The notes under the pieces are model-generated. The model searched no databases. It saw only the letters and a list, made by a program, of their open reading frames with translations, and was not told where the DNA came from. Positions 1 to 8,734 of a DNA stretch of 64,000 bases are shown piece by piece. The position numbers were made by a program, and so were the translations under genes. The stretch's first letter is position 1. Every line of letters starts with the position of its first letter. The DNA is from an uncultured Prevotellaceae bacterium. Its GTDB lineage: Bacteria > Bacteroidota > Bacteroidia > Bacteroidales > Bacteroidaceae. Location of the stretch: contig CADACW010000013.1 in the NCBI GenBank assembly GCA_902786565.1, positions 53,495 through 117,494 on the forward strand. Reading direction: 5' to 3'.

Positions 1-1104
1 CAACTGCGTGAGGACTCTGAGCGCACACTGGCCACCATCCTGATTACCAACAATCTGGTCAATGTGACCATCATCATGCTGTGCAACTACTTCTTCGCCA
101 GCTGGATTGACTTCGGCAATGCCCGCTGGCTTGAGTTCGTGGTCATTACTGTGGTGCTCACTTTCCTGCTGCTACTCTTCGGCGAGATAATGCCCAAGGT
201 TTACTGCGGCCAGCACGCGCTGCAAGTGTGCCGCACCTTTGCCCCGGCCATCGCCTTTCTGCGCCGGCTGTTCCATCCGCTGTCCAGCATTCTCATCCAC
301 TCCGGCTCCCTTGTCGGCAAGATGCTGCAGCAGGAAAACCGCGTGCTGAGTGTGGACGACTTGGAGCAGGCTCTGGAACTGACCGACAAGGAGGAACTGA
401 AAGACGAGCAGAACATGCTGGAGGGCATCGTGCGCTTTGGCGACGAGACCGCCAAAGAGGTGATGACCAGTAGGCAGGACATCGTAGACCTGGACTTCCG
501 CAGCACGTTCCCACAGGTGCTGCAGTGCATTGTCGAAAACAACTATTCCCGCATCCCCGTCTACCAAGGCTCCATCGACCAGGTGCGCGGCATCCTCTAT
601 ATCAAGGACCTGCTGCCCCATCTTGGCAAACCGTCGTCGTTCCGCTGGCAGTCGCTCATCCGGCCACCCTACTTTGTGCCTGAGACAAAGAAAATCGACG
701 ACCTGCTGCGCGAATTCCAGGAGAACAAGGTGCACATCGCCATTGTGGTCGACGAGTATGGCGGCACCAGCGGCCTGGTGACGCTTGAGGACATTCTGGA
801 GGAGATTGTGGGCGAAATCAACGACGAATACGACGAGGAGGAGAAAAGCTATGTACGCATCAACGCCAACACCTATATCTTTGAAGGCAAGACGCTGCTG
901 AGCGATTTCTACAAGATTCTGAAGCTCGACGACGACATCTTCGACGACGTGGAGGGCGATGCCGACACACTGGCAGGCCTGTTGCTCGAGTTGAAGGGCG
1001 ACTTCCCCAAGTTGCATGAACGCATAGAGTATGGTCGGTTCAAGTTTGAGATTGTAGAGATTGACTGCCACCGCATTTCTAAAATCAAATTGAAAATTGA
1101 GTGA
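1..1104 (+). CDS. gldE: GldE-type CNNM/CBS-domain membrane protein (5' end cut by window)
   Basis: The reading frame is open from base 1, so the N-terminus lies outside the window. The visible part begins inside a DUF21/CNNM membrane domain (hydrophobic run ending in the conserved FGEIMPK motif). It continues with a CBS-domain pair (about codons 145-275, with RIPVYQGSIDQVRGILYIKD and an acidic VTLEDILEEIVGEI segment) and a C-terminal CorC/HlyC transporter-associated domain. In Bacteroidetes this architecture followed by a phosphopantetheinyl transferase gene is typical of GldE, an inner-membrane protein linked to gliding and type IX secretion in gliding species. In non-gliding gut species its role is less clear, and a generic hemolysin/CorC-type ion protein is the alternative. 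The next gene starts 36 bp downstream. Confidence 0.85.
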   Translation, partial: QLREDSERTLATILITNNLVNVTIIMLCNYFFASWIDFGNARWLEFVVITVVLTFLLLLFGEIMPKVYCGQHALQVCRTFAPAIAFLRRLFHPLSSILIHSGSLVGKMLQQENRVLSVDDLEQALELTDKEELKDEQNMLEGIVRFGDETAKEVMTSRQDIVDLDFRSTFPQVLQCIVENNYSRIPVYQGSIDQVRGILYIKDLLPHLGKPSSFRWQSLIRPPYFVPETKKIDDLLREFQENKVHIAIVVDEYGGTSGLVTLEDILEEIVGEINDEYDEEEKSYVRINANTYIFEGKTLLSDFYKILKLDDDIFDDVEGDADTLAGLLLELKGDFPKLHERIEYGRFKFEIVEIDCHRISKIKLKIE

Positions 1105-1140
1105 TGAGAGTAATCGCTCAACACTCAACAAAATCGCAGG

Positions 1141-1746
1141 ATGCCGCTGAAGGAAATACGTGATGTGACCAGCCATACCCGCTTGGGACTGTGGCGAATG
1201 GACGAGCAGACCTCGGAACTGACGGCCCTGTTCCCCCATCTGCGTGCCCTGCCTATGCCCTACAAACATGAGGTGCGGCAGAGGGAGTTCTATGCCATTC
1301 GCGCCCTGCTGGCCACAATGACCGGCGACACGACTTTGCACATTGACTATCTGCCCAGCGGCAAGCCAGTGGTGAAAGGCTGGCACTTGAGCATCAGTCA
1401 TACCCGTGGCTATGCGGCACTGATGCTGTCGGGCACCGAGGAGGTGGCCGTCGACATAGAGAAGCGGGGCAACATGGTGGCCAACATTGCCGACCGCTTC
1501 ATACGCACCGACGAGGTGGCCACCACCGTCGAAGAGATGCTCGCCCTCTGGTCGGCCAAGGAGACGCTATACAAGCTCCACTCCGAAGACAATCTCCACT
1601 ATTTCGACATGAGGCTGGTCAGCCTGTCGCCCACGCTTATGCGAATGGAAAACATGAAGCGCGGAGTGACCGTCGACATCCACCACGAACTGACCGCCGA
1701 CTATGTGTTGACTTATCATCCTGCTGATAGCCGATCTCTTTCCTAA
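1141..1746 (+). CDS. 4'-phosphopantetheinyl transferase superfamily protein
   Basis: A 201-residue protein expected to move 4'-phosphopantetheine from CoA onto carrier proteins. The catalytic signature is visible: the Mg-binding AVDIE motif near residue 102 and LWSAKETLYKL near residue 138, matching the family pattern (V/I)D(I/V)E ... WxxKEa. Length fits the Sfp/AcpS superfamily, closer to the short Bacteroidetes forms than to full Sfp. Its position right after gldE is a common Bacteroidales arrangement and suggests co-transcription. The carrier substrate (fatty-acid ACP or another) cannot be told from the sequence. The ATG at 1141 is the first start after the gldE stop. Confidence 0.85.
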   Translation: MPLKEIRDVTSHTRLGLWRMDEQTSELTALFPHLRALPMPYKHEVRQREFYAIRALLATMTGDTTLHIDYLPSGKPVVKGWHLSISHTRGYAALMLSGTEEVAVDIEKRGNMVANIADRFIRTDEVATTVEEMLALWSAKETLYKLHSEDNLHYFDMRLVSLSPTLMRMENMKRGVTVDIHHELTADYVLTYHPADSRSLS

Positions 1747-1833
1747 ACACGTCAGGGCTTTTCGCTGAGGAAGGGCCGTGCAAATTTGACATCACCTCCG
1801 GTCATACGCTGAGAAAGAACCGTCCAAACTCTT

Positions 1834-1851
1834 AAATTCTCTCGAGAATTT
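1834..1851. repeat. Palindrome AAATTCTC-TC-GAGAATTT
   Basis: Perfect 8-bp arms with a 2-base centre, lying inside the larger 1821-1908 inverted repeat. Confidence 0.7.
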
Positions 1852-1853
1852 GC

Positions 1854-1874
1854 GAGATAAGTGGCACTTATCTC
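1854..1874. repeat. Palindromic repeat GAGATAAGTG-G-CACTTATCTC
   Basis: Perfect 10-bp arms around one central base. The same core recurs three times in tandem at 60350-60413, so this is an interspersed element and not a chance hairpin. Confidence 0.85.
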
Positions 1875-1938
1875 CAGCTTAGGTTGGCAGGCTTGTCGAG
1901 TTTGGACGAGCCTTTCTTTGCATTTGTCCCCGCTTTTC

Positions 1939-1969
1939 TTGCGCTTTTCGCGGAAAATCACTAACTTTG
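1939..1969 (+). promoter_or_regulatory. Bacteroidetes-type promoter for surE operon
   Basis: TTG at 1939-1941, 20 bp, then TAACTTTG at 1962-1969. This fits the -33/-7 pattern of the Bacteroidetes housekeeping sigma factor and places transcription start about 50 bp before the surE ATG. Confidence 0.65.
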
Positions 1970-2026
1970 CAGCGTCAAAAACATAAAGTTGAGCGATAGC
2001 AAAACTTGAGCAATTGAAAATTGAAA

Positions 2027-2806
2027 ATGGACAAACCACTTATACTGATTTCAAACGACGATGGCTTTCAAGCCAAGGGCATCAACTGCCTCATAGATAT
2101 GCTCGGCGATATGGCCGACATTTTGGTGTGTGCTCCCGACTCGCCCCGTTCCGGCTTTTCACGGGCCTTCTCAGCCACCACGCCGCTGCGCCTCGATCTG
2201 AAAGAGCGCAGACAGGGCGTGGAGATATGGTCGTGCAACGGCACACCCGTTGACTGTGTGAAAATGGCCCTTTCAGAGATTCTCACCCGTGAGCCCGACA
2301 TGATTATCGGAGGCATCAACCATGGCGACAACGCTTCGGTCAACTCGCACTACAGCGGCACCATGGGCGTGACGATGGAGGGCTGCATGAAGTATATCCC
2401 CTCGGTTGCGTTCTCGCTCTGCGACTATCGGGCCGACGCCGACTTTGAGCCACTACGCCCATACATCAGACAGTTCACACAGAGGGTGCTGCGCGAAGGA
2501 CTGCCTAAGGGCGTCTGCCTGAACATCAACTTCCCCCTGCTGGCCGACAACCAGCACGACTATCGGGGCGTGAAGGTGTGCCGCATGGCTTTCGGCACCT
2601 GGTACAACGAGGTGACGAAGTGCCACCACCCCCGTGGCTACGACTACTACTGGATGGTGGGCCACTTCCGCAACGACGAGCCCACGTGCGAAGACACCGA
2701 CAACTGGGCCCTGCAGCACGGCTATGTGGCCATCACCCCCACCCGAATAGACCTGACCGACTACGACATGCTCCACAAGATGGGCGACTGGAACCTCAGC
2801 CTATGA
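2027..2806 (+). CDS. surE: 5'/3'-nucleotidase SurE
   Basis: A 259-residue metal-dependent nucleoside monophosphatase. The N-terminal SNDDGF motif supplies the acidic metal ligands. GTPVDCVKMAL and the GINHGDNASVNSHYSGTMG segment are diagnostic SurE signatures. I chose the ATG at 2027; a TTG two codons earlier is in frame but gives no better match to the family N-terminus (MDKPLILISNDDG). The stop overlaps the lpxB start by 4 bp (ATGA), so translation is probably coupled. SurE is cytosolic and usually tied to nucleotide turnover under stress. Confidence 0.95.
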   Translation: MDKPLILISNDDGFQAKGINCLIDMLGDMADILVCAPDSPRSGFSRAFSATTPLRLDLKERRQGVEIWSCNGTPVDCVKMALSEILTREPDMIIGGINHGDNASVNSHYSGTMGVTMEGCMKYIPSVAFSLCDYRADADFEPLRPYIRQFTQRVLREGLPKGVCLNINFPLLADNQHDYRGVKVCRMAFGTWYNEVTKCHHPRGYDYYWMVGHFRNDEPTCEDTDNWALQHGYVAITPTRIDLTDYDMLHKMGDWNLSL

Positions 2807-3930
2807 AGTACTACCTGATAGCAGGCGAGGCCAGCGGCGACCTGCACGCCTCGCGCCTGATGAAGTCACTGGCCGCCAGAGACCCGCAGGCCGATTTCCG
2901 CTTCATCGGCGGCGACCAGATGGCTGCCGTAGGCGGTACCCTGGTGAGGCACTACCGCGAGCTGGCCTATATGGGCTTTGTGCCCGTGCTGCTCCATCTG
3001 CCCACCATCCTCCGCAACATGCGGCTGTGCAAACGCGACATCAGCCAATGGCAGCCCGACGTGGTCATCTTGGTAGACTATCCGGGATTCAACCTGAGCA
3101 TCGCCAAGTATGTGCACGCCTTGAAGCAACAGAGGCCAAAGGTCTACTACTACATCGCCCCGAAGATATGGGCGTGGAAAGAATACCGTATCAAACGGAT
3201 TCGCCGCGATGTGGACGAACTGTTCTCCATCCTGCCTTTCGAGGTGGACTTCTTCGAGGGCAAGCATCACTACCCCATCCACTACGTCGGCAATCCCACG
3301 GCGGATGAGGTGCGCACATTCCTCACCCAGTCTGGCACCACAGCGAGGCGCAAAATCATTGCCCTGCTGGCAGGCAGTCGACGACAGGAAATCAAGGACA
3401 ATCTGCCCACCATGATTCAGGCAGCCAAGCAATACGGGCAGGACTACCAGTTGGTGCTGGCCGGTGCTCCGGGCATTGAGCCCAGTTTCTACGAGCAGTT
3501 CACGGCGGGCACAGGCGTCCGTATGGTGAACGACCAGACCTACCCGCTGCTCAGTCAGGCCCATGCCGCCCTTGTCACCAGCGGCACCGCCACCTTGGAG
3601 ACGGCCCTCTTCGGCGTGCCGCAGGTGGTCTGCTATGAGACGCCACTGCCCCGTCTCATCGGATGGTTGCGCAAGAAAGTGCTGAAAGTGGAATTTGTCT
3701 CGCTGGTAAACCTCATTGCCGGACGGGAGGTGGTGCGCGAACTGGTGGCCGACACCTTTACACTCGACAATATCCGCAGGGAACTGGCCGCCATCATGCC
3801 AGATGACGCCCCAGCACGCAAGCAGATGCTGAAGGGCTACGAGCAACTGTGGCAACAACTGGGCGGCGACAGCGCCCCCGAAAAGGCTGCCACCACCATG
3901 TACCAGCTACTGACAGGAGGAAAAAGCTGA
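2803..3930 (+). CDS. lpxB: Lipid-A-disaccharide synthase
   Basis: A 375-residue GT19 glycosyltransferase that condenses UDP-2,3-diacylglucosamine with lipid X to make the lipid A disaccharide at the inner face of the cytoplasmic membrane. Visible family motifs are AGEASGDLHASRLM at the N-terminus, YIAPKIWAWKEYRIK near residues 115-130, GNPTADE, LLAGSRRQEI, and the donor-binding segment LVTSGTATLETALFGVPQVV. Length is normal. The ATG at 2803 overlaps the surE stop, and the TGA overlaps the rlmH ATG, giving a tight surE-lpxB-rlmH unit. Confidence 0.96.
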   Translation: MKYYLIAGEASGDLHASRLMKSLAARDPQADFRFIGGDQMAAVGGTLVRHYRELAYMGFVPVLLHLPTILRNMRLCKRDISQWQPDVVILVDYPGFNLSIAKYVHALKQQRPKVYYYIAPKIWAWKEYRIKRIRRDVDELFSILPFEVDFFEGKHHYPIHYVGNPTADEVRTFLTQSGTTARRKIIALLAGSRRQEIKDNLPTMIQAAKQYGQDYQLVLAGAPGIEPSFYEQFTAGTGVRMVNDQTYPLLSQAHAALVTSGTATLETALFGVPQVVCYETPLPRLIGWLRKKVLKVEFVSLVNLIAGREVVRELVADTFTLDNIRRELAAIMPDDAPARKQMLKGYEQLWQQLGGDSAPEKAATTMYQLLTGGKS

Positions 3931-4400
3931 TGAAGACTGAACTGATATTGGTGGGCAAGACCACCGACCGCCACTTCGAGGCCGGCATCACCGACTACGC
4001 CAGCCGCATCACACACTATATGCCCTTCGGCATCACCGTCATACCCGAACTGAAAAACGCCCGCAACCTCTCAGAAGAGCAGCAGCGGACGGCAGAGGGT
4101 GACCTGATAATGAAACAGTTGCAGCCGCAGGACACGGTAGTGCTACTCGACGAGCGGGGCAAAGAGTTGCGCAGCGTTGACTTCGCCCGCTGGCTGGAGC
4201 AGAAGAAAGCTACCAGTCGGCGCCTCGTCTTCGTCATTGGCGGGCCATACGGGTTTTCGCCTGCCGTCTATGCCCGCGCCAACGACCAGTTGTCGCTGTC
4301 AAGAATGACCTTCTCGCACCAGATGGTGCGCCTCGTTTTCACCGAACAGCTCTATCGGGCCTGCACCATCATCAAGGGAGAACCTTATCACCACGAGTAA
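3930..4400 (+). CDS. rlmH: 23S rRNA (pseudouridine1915-N3)-methyltransferase RlmH
   Basis: A 156-residue SPOUT-class methyltransferase acting on pseudouridine 1915 of helix 69 in assembled 70S ribosomes. VFVIGGPYGFSPAVYARA and the C-terminal LSLSRMTFSHQMVRLVFTEQ segment form the knotted SAM site, and the ending GEPYHHE is typical. The ATG at 3930 overlaps the lpxB stop by one base. The gene ends 6 bp before the convergent ftcD gene, and no obvious terminator separates them. Confidence 0.96.
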   Translation: MKTELILVGKTTDRHFEAGITDYASRITHYMPFGITVIPELKNARNLSEEQQRTAEGDLIMKQLQPQDTVVLLDERGKELRSVDFARWLEQKKATSRRLVFVIGGPYGFSPAVYARANDQLSLSRMTFSHQMVRLVFTEQLYRACTIIKGEPYHHE

Positions 4401-4406
4401 GGGGTG

Positions 4407-5486
4407 TTAGTCGGCGTCTTCCAGCAAATACTCTATGACTTTCTCGCGGGGGTTGAAGGGCCTCAATTCGTCCAGCCCCATCGCCTTGATGGCCGTCAGG
4501 ACAAGCTTGTCTTCAGATGCATCAGCCGGCTGGCCCTGCTTCTCCAGGAAAAATTTGCCGGCATCGACCAAGGCTTTCAGGGGTAAAAGGCCGATGATTT
4601 CCGTTCCGGTGACGCGCAATCCCCGCTCATTAGCGACACGGCTCACCTCGTTGAAGGCAATATGCAACGGCGTCACGCCGATGTCGGTCAAGTTGGTCGA
4701 CACCTGCGCAATGCCATATTCATCGATAAACCAGCCCAGCGCTTTCACACTCTTCAGTCGGCCTGGCTTCCATACTGTTTCTCCGTTTGCACCTTGCACC
4801 GCCTTTCCTTTTTCACGCACAGTATAAGCAATCTCGTTGGCCAGTGGCACCGACGTAGTGTTCAGGTTGAAGTTAACGGCAATCAGATAGTTGCGCGCCC
4901 CTACAGCCGTACAGCCAGTGCGCCAAACTGGCGAATCAGCGTCCAAGATCACCCTCCCCGAACCGTCGGCGGCTCGCAGTTTCTCACTCAAAAAGTCAGG
5001 CTCCTTCCCCGGTTTCGTCATCTTCTCCTCTAAGGCTTCATAGCCTCCTGCACGGCAGACGGCCAGATTCTTGCGTGTCGGGCGCAAGGCCGCCGCCTCG
5101 TAGCCGTAGCAGGGAATGAGCAATTCGTCAGCTATGCGCCGGGCCAACGCTCTTGCCAGCTCGGCACATTCGTCAAGGCTAATGTCCCGGATGGGCACCA
5201 ATGGCAGCACATCGGTGGCACCCATACGCGGATGGGTGCCCTGATGGTGGCGCAGGTCTATCAGCTGGCCAGCTTTCTTGACGGCACGGAAAGCCGCCTC
5301 GCAGACGGCCCCCGGCTCGCCGACGAAAGTCATCACCGTGCGGTTGGCGGCCTGACCAGGGTCTACGTTGAGCAGACTGACACCCGCCACGGATTCTATC
5401 GCACCCGCTATTTGGCGAATGACGTTCTTGTTGCGCCCCTCACTAAAGTTAGGCACGCACTCAATCAGAGGCCTTCCTGTGGTCAT
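4407..5486 (-). CDS. ftcD: Glutamate formimidoyltransferase
   Basis: A 359-residue enzyme of histidine degradation that transfers the formimino group from N-formiminoglutamate to tetrahydrofolate. The start IECVPNFSEGRN is the family signature, and HPRMGATDVLPLVPI and GARNYLIAVNFNLNT are also conserved. Only the two transferase subdomains are present; the cyclodeaminase domain of the bifunctional animal enzyme is absent, as in Bacteroidales, where it is a separate gene. No other histidine-utilisation gene is in the window. The upstream lipoprotein gene ends 8 bp before this start, so the two may share a transcript. Confidence 0.93.
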   Translation of the reverse strand: MTTGRPLIECVPNFSEGRNKNVIRQIAGAIESVAGVSLLNVDPGQAANRTVMTFVGEPGAVCEAAFRAVKKAGQLIDLRHHQGTHPRMGATDVLPLVPIRDISLDECAELARALARRIADELLIPCYGYEAAALRPTRKNLAVCRAGGYEALEEKMTKPGKEPDFLSEKLRAADGSGRVILDADSPVWRTGCTAVGARNYLIAVNFNLNTTSVPLANEIAYTVREKGKAVQGANGETVWKPGRLKSVKALGWFIDEYGIAQVSTNLTDIGVTPLHIAFNEVSRVANERGLRVTGTEIIGLLPLKALVDAGKFFLEKQGQPADASEDKLVLTAIKAMGLDELRPFNPREKVIEYLLEDAD

Positions 5487-5494
5487 GGTCGCCT

Positions 5495-6352
5495 CTATTT
5501 TACCTGAATGACCAAATAGCGGCTGGTACCCCAGAACTGCTGTGGATTGGTGATGCGCAGCACATACTGCTTGTTGGCATCGCGGTCCAAGGTGTAGCTG
5601 CCGGTGGGATGGTTGGTGAGAAGCTTGGCGTCACGCGACATCAGCTTAATCTCCTTGTCCACCCGAATGTCAATCTTGGTGAAGTAATTTTTGTTGAAGT
5701 TCGACTGCAGCACCTCGCCGCTCTTAAGGATGTTCTGCTCCTTCAGTTCGTTCTTGGTGCCGAAGACATACCACGCCGTGTTCAGTTCCCTGTCCTGGCT
5801 GTTGATGGTCTCAGTCTTCTGGTCGCTCTCGTCACGCAGCGAAGCCACGTCTTCCGATAGCGAAGCCACCATCTCGTCCAGTTCGGCAATGTGGATGTCC
5901 TTCTCTTCCAGTTCACTTCTCAGGGCTGCCAGTTCCGACTCCTTCTCGGTGAGTTGCTTGGTCAGGTTGTCCAGCGTCTTCTTCAGCTGTTCGCTGGCAA
6001 TGCTGCTCTGCCTGAGGCGCAGGCGCAGTTTGTTGATGAGTTCCTTGTTCTGGCCCAGAGTCTGCTGGATGAACTGCATGTTTTCCCTGATGCGCTCGTT
6101 GGCATCGATGCCCTCGCCCCTGCGCTCCACGGTGACGCGGTCCTGCGCCTCGTTGATGGCGCGAAAGCCCTCCTCAATCGTGTTGAAGGTCTCAAGCATG
6201 TCGTTGATCTCGTTGTCCTTCTGGATATTCACTCGGTTCAGCGAGTCAATCTTCTGGTTCAAGTCCACATTCTCACGTGTGTTCACGCTCTCCTTACAGG
6301 CACCCAAAGCCAGGATGCAGACTGCAAATAACAATAGTTTCTTCATAGTCAT
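5495..6352 (-). CDS. Coiled-coil surface lipoprotein (possible Cbp1-type adhesin)
   Basis: About 285 residues. A type II signal peptide (KKLLLFAVCILALGAC) precedes a charged region. Residues of about 25-195 are a long heptad-rich coiled coil (repeated L/I-x-x-L/E patterns such as LRSELEEKDIHIAELDEM). A small C-terminal domain follows with TGSYTLDRDANKQYVLRI. It resembles Bacteroides lipoproteins annotated as Cbp1-family collagen-binding glycoproteins; I recall that match from general architecture and have not verified it. Two ATGs (6352 and 6346) are 6 bp apart, and the second gives the cleaner signal peptide. Function otherwise unknown. Confidence 0.7.
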   Translation of the reverse strand: MTMKKLLLFAVCILALGACKESVNTRENVDLNQKIDSLNRVNIQKDNEINDMLETFNTIEEGFRAINEAQDRVTVERRGEGIDANERIRENMQFIQQTLGQNKELINKLRLRLRQSSIASEQLKKTLDNLTKQLTEKESELAALRSELEEKDIHIAELDEMVASLSEDVASLRDESDQKTETINSQDRELNTAWYVFGTKNELKEQNILKSGEVLQSNFNKNYFTKIDIRVDKEIKLMSRDAKLLTNHPTGSYTLDRDANKQYVLRITNPQQFWGTSRYLVIQVK

Positions 6353-6373
6353 AAAATTATTTATGTAATTTTG

Positions 6374-7048
6374 TCAATTTACCTTTCCTGCCACCACAAT
6401 CACGATTTCGCCTTTGGGCGGTCTCTCCATAAAGTGTGCCACAACCTCTTGAAGCGAGCCGCGAATGCTCTCCTCATGCACCTTGGAAATCTCGCGGCAG
6501 ACGCTGACTTGCCGCTCTGGTCCGAACACTTCGGCAAACTGCTGAAGAGCTTTCACCAGGCGATAGGGCGACTCATAGAAAATCATGGTACGTGTCTCGT
6601 CGCGCAGCGCTTCAATGCGTGTCTGCCTGCCTTTCTTCTGAGGCAGGAAGCCCTCGAAAGCAAAGCGGTCGCAAGGCAGGCCACTGCTCACCAGGGCTGG
6701 CACGAAAGCCGTGGCTCCAGGCAGCGTCTGCACCTCGATGCCTGCTCGCACCGCCTCACGCACCAGGAAGAAGCCTGGGTCGCTGATGCCTGGTGTGCCA
6801 GCGTCGCTGATAAGGGCGACGGTCTGCCCTTCGAGCAGGCGCTGCACAATGGCGGCAGAAGTGCCGTGCTCGTTGAACTTATGGTGCGACAACAATTGGT
6901 TCTTGATGCCAAAATGTTGCAGCAGGACGCCCGATGTGCGGGTGTCTTCGGCCAGTATCAGGTCGGCCTCTTTCAGCACCCTGACGGCACGAAGCGTCAT
7001 GTCCTCCAGGTTTCCCACTGGCGTGGGTACGACATACAATATTCCCAT
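6374..7048 (-). CDS. rsmI: 16S rRNA (cytidine1402-2'-O)-methyltransferase RsmI
   Basis: A 224-residue tetrapyrrole-methylase-fold enzyme. The start MGILYVVPTPVGNLEDMTLR is the standard RsmI N-terminus, so I use the ATG at 7048; a start 7 codons upstream adds nothing conserved. Other signatures are LAEDTRTSG, ALISDAGTPGISDPG and MIFYESPYRL. It 2'-O-methylates C1402 in the ribosomal P site, using SAM. It lies between dnaB (62 bp upstream) and the lipoprotein gene on the same strand. Confidence 0.95.
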   Translation of the reverse strand: MGILYVVPTPVGNLEDMTLRAVRVLKEADLILAEDTRTSGVLLQHFGIKNQLLSHHKFNEHGTSAAIVQRLLEGQTVALISDAGTPGISDPGFFLVREAVRAGIEVQTLPGATAFVPALVSSGLPCDRFAFEGFLPQKKGRQTRIEALRDETRTMIFYESPYRLVKALQQFAEVFGPERQVSVCREISKVHEESIRGSLQEVVAHFMERPPKGEIVIVVAGKVN

Positions 7049-7110
7049 ACTGGCTACAAAATTAAGCAAAAAGATGCGAGGACGTATGCTATTTAACTTT
7101 TTTTATTCCT

Positions 7111-8667
7111 TTAGTATGGCAGAGGGCCATCGGCAGGGGGTGGCAATGGCAGCGACGAGTCGTCAAATGAAGAGAAGCCGGGGGGCAAGTCTTCGGGTGC
7201 CTGCCCGTTGACTTTAGAGCCCAAGATTTCGCCACCACCACTCGGTGACCGATGATCCAGGCGGGTGTCTTCAGGATTTTCAAAGCGGGTGAACTCGCCA
7301 CGGAAGGTGAGCAGCACATCGCCCGTAGCGCCCTTACGATGCTTGGCAATGATGATTTGCGCCATACCGTGCAGGTCGTGGCCCTCCCCGTCTTCATAGA
7401 TGTGATAGTACTCAGGACGGTGTACGAAGAGCACCATGTCGGCATCCTGCTCGATGGCACCCGACTCGCGCAGGTCGGAAAGTTGCGGACGTTTGCCTTC
7501 CAGACCATCGCGGCTCTCCACGCCACGGTTCAACTGCGACAGGGCAAGTATGGGGATGTTCAGTTCCTTGGCCAATCCCTTCAGCGAGCGACTGATGGTC
7601 GACACCTCTTCCTGACGGCTGGAGAACCGCATGCCGTTGGCGTTCATCAGCTGCAAATAGTCAATCATAATGATTTTCACGCCGTGTTCACGCACCAGAC
7701 GGCGGGCCTTTGTACGCAGCTCGAAGACGGAGAGGCCCGGCGTGTCGTCGATATAGATGGGAGCACCCATCAACTTGGTGATGCGCTTGTCCAGACGATC
7801 CCATTCGTCGCGCTGCAACTGGCCACTAAGTATCTTGGAACCCTGTATCTCACAGACGTTTGACATCAGACGGTTGGTCAGCTGCACGTCCGACATTTCG
7901 AGCGAGAAGAAAGCCAGCGGCACGTTGTAGTCGGCGGCGATGTTCTTGGCCATCGACAGGGCAAACGAGGTCTTACCCATGGCCGGACGCCCAGCAATGA
8001 TGACCAGGTCGGACTCCTGCCATCCGCTGGTGATGTCGTCCAGCTTGTGATAACCCGTGGGCACACCAGTCAGGCCATCAGTGTTGGCCGCTGCCTTGTT
8101 GAGCACGTCCAGTGCACGCTTGATGACGGGATCAATCTGGGTATAGTCCTTCTTCATGTTCTTCTGCGACAACTCAAAGAGCGCCCCCTCGGCATGCTGC
8201 ATCAGTTCGTCTACGTCGATGGTTTCATCGAAAGCCTTGGTCTCCACATCGCTGGCAAACTGTATGAGTTGTCGGGCCAGGAACTTCTGGGCAATGATGC
8301 GGGCGTGGTACTCCACATTGGCCGACGAAGCCACACGTCCCGAAATCTCGGCCATATAGGCAGCCCCGCCCACCTCGTCCAGCCGACCGTTGCGGGCCAG
8401 CTGTTCGGTGACGGTGAGCACGTCGACGGGCTGTTCGGCCATAGCCAGGTCTCTGATGGCCTCAAAGATATATTGGTTACGCTTCTCATAGAAACTCTCG
8501 GGATAGAGCATTTCGCACACCACTGCATAGGCGTCTTTGTCTACGAGCAGTGCGCCCAGCACGGCTTTCTCCACTTCGAGTGCCTGGGGCTGCACGTGGG
8601 CGTAAGTATTGTCTACAGGCTGCTGTCGGCTGGCTCGACGGCCCCTGGAATTATTTTCTTCTGGCAT
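7111..8667 (-). CDS. dnaB: Replicative DNA helicase DnaB
   Basis: A 518-residue hexameric 5'-3' fork helicase. The N-terminal helical DnaB domain is at about residues 20-130 (PQALEVEKAVLGALLVD). The RecA-like C-terminal domain carries Walker A GRPAMGKTSFAL, the Walker B region IIMIDYLQLM and the conserved RESGAIEQDADMVLF. I start at the ATG giving MPEENNSRGRR; the longer frame to 8742 adds a non-conserved stretch. The last 40 or so residues are a proline- and glycine-rich tail ending PPPADGPLPY, longer than in E. coli DnaB. It lies 67 bp downstream of the sigma-factor gene on the same strand. Confidence 0.96.
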   Translation of the reverse strand: MPEENNSRGRRASRQQPVDNTYAHVQPQALEVEKAVLGALLVDKDAYAVVCEMLYPESFYEKRNQYIFEAIRDLAMAEQPVDVLTVTEQLARNGRLDEVGGAAYMAEISGRVASSANVEYHARIIAQKFLARQLIQFASDVETKAFDETIDVDELMQHAEGALFELSQKNMKKDYTQIDPVIKRALDVLNKAAANTDGLTGVPTGYHKLDDITSGWQESDLVIIAGRPAMGKTSFALSMAKNIAADYNVPLAFFSLEMSDVQLTNRLMSNVCEIQGSKILSGQLQRDEWDRLDKRITKLMGAPIYIDDTPGLSVFELRTKARRLVREHGVKIIMIDYLQLMNANGMRFSSRQEEVSTISRSLKGLAKELNIPILALSQLNRGVESRDGLEGKRPQLSDLRESGAIEQDADMVLFVHRPEYYHIYEDGEGHDLHGMAQIIIAKHRKGATGDVLLTFRGEFTRFENPEDTRLDHRSPSGGGEILGSKVNGQAPEDLPPGFSSFDDSSLPLPPPADGPLPY

Positions 8668-8734
8668 TTGATAATTTAGTATGATGCATAATTGATAGTT
8701 CGTCAATGATAAAAACGGAGATATCCGGCTGTTA

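Larger units (their letters stand above)
1747..2026. other. Intergenic region with nested inverted repeats
   Basis: A 280-bp spacer without a credible gene. It holds an outer inverted repeat (CGTCCAAACTC at 1821-1831, GAGTTTGGACG at 1898-1908) enclosing two perfect inner palindromes, followed by a Bacteroidetes-type promoter at 1939-1969 that serves surE. The outer and inner arms could fold into a branched RNA or DNA structure, perhaps a terminator for the PPTase gene. Confidence 0.7.

Noticed and set aside
172-1401. Long minus-strand open frame across gldE and the PPTase gene
   Set aside because: Spans two well-supported genes and shows no known motif; treated as a shadow frame.
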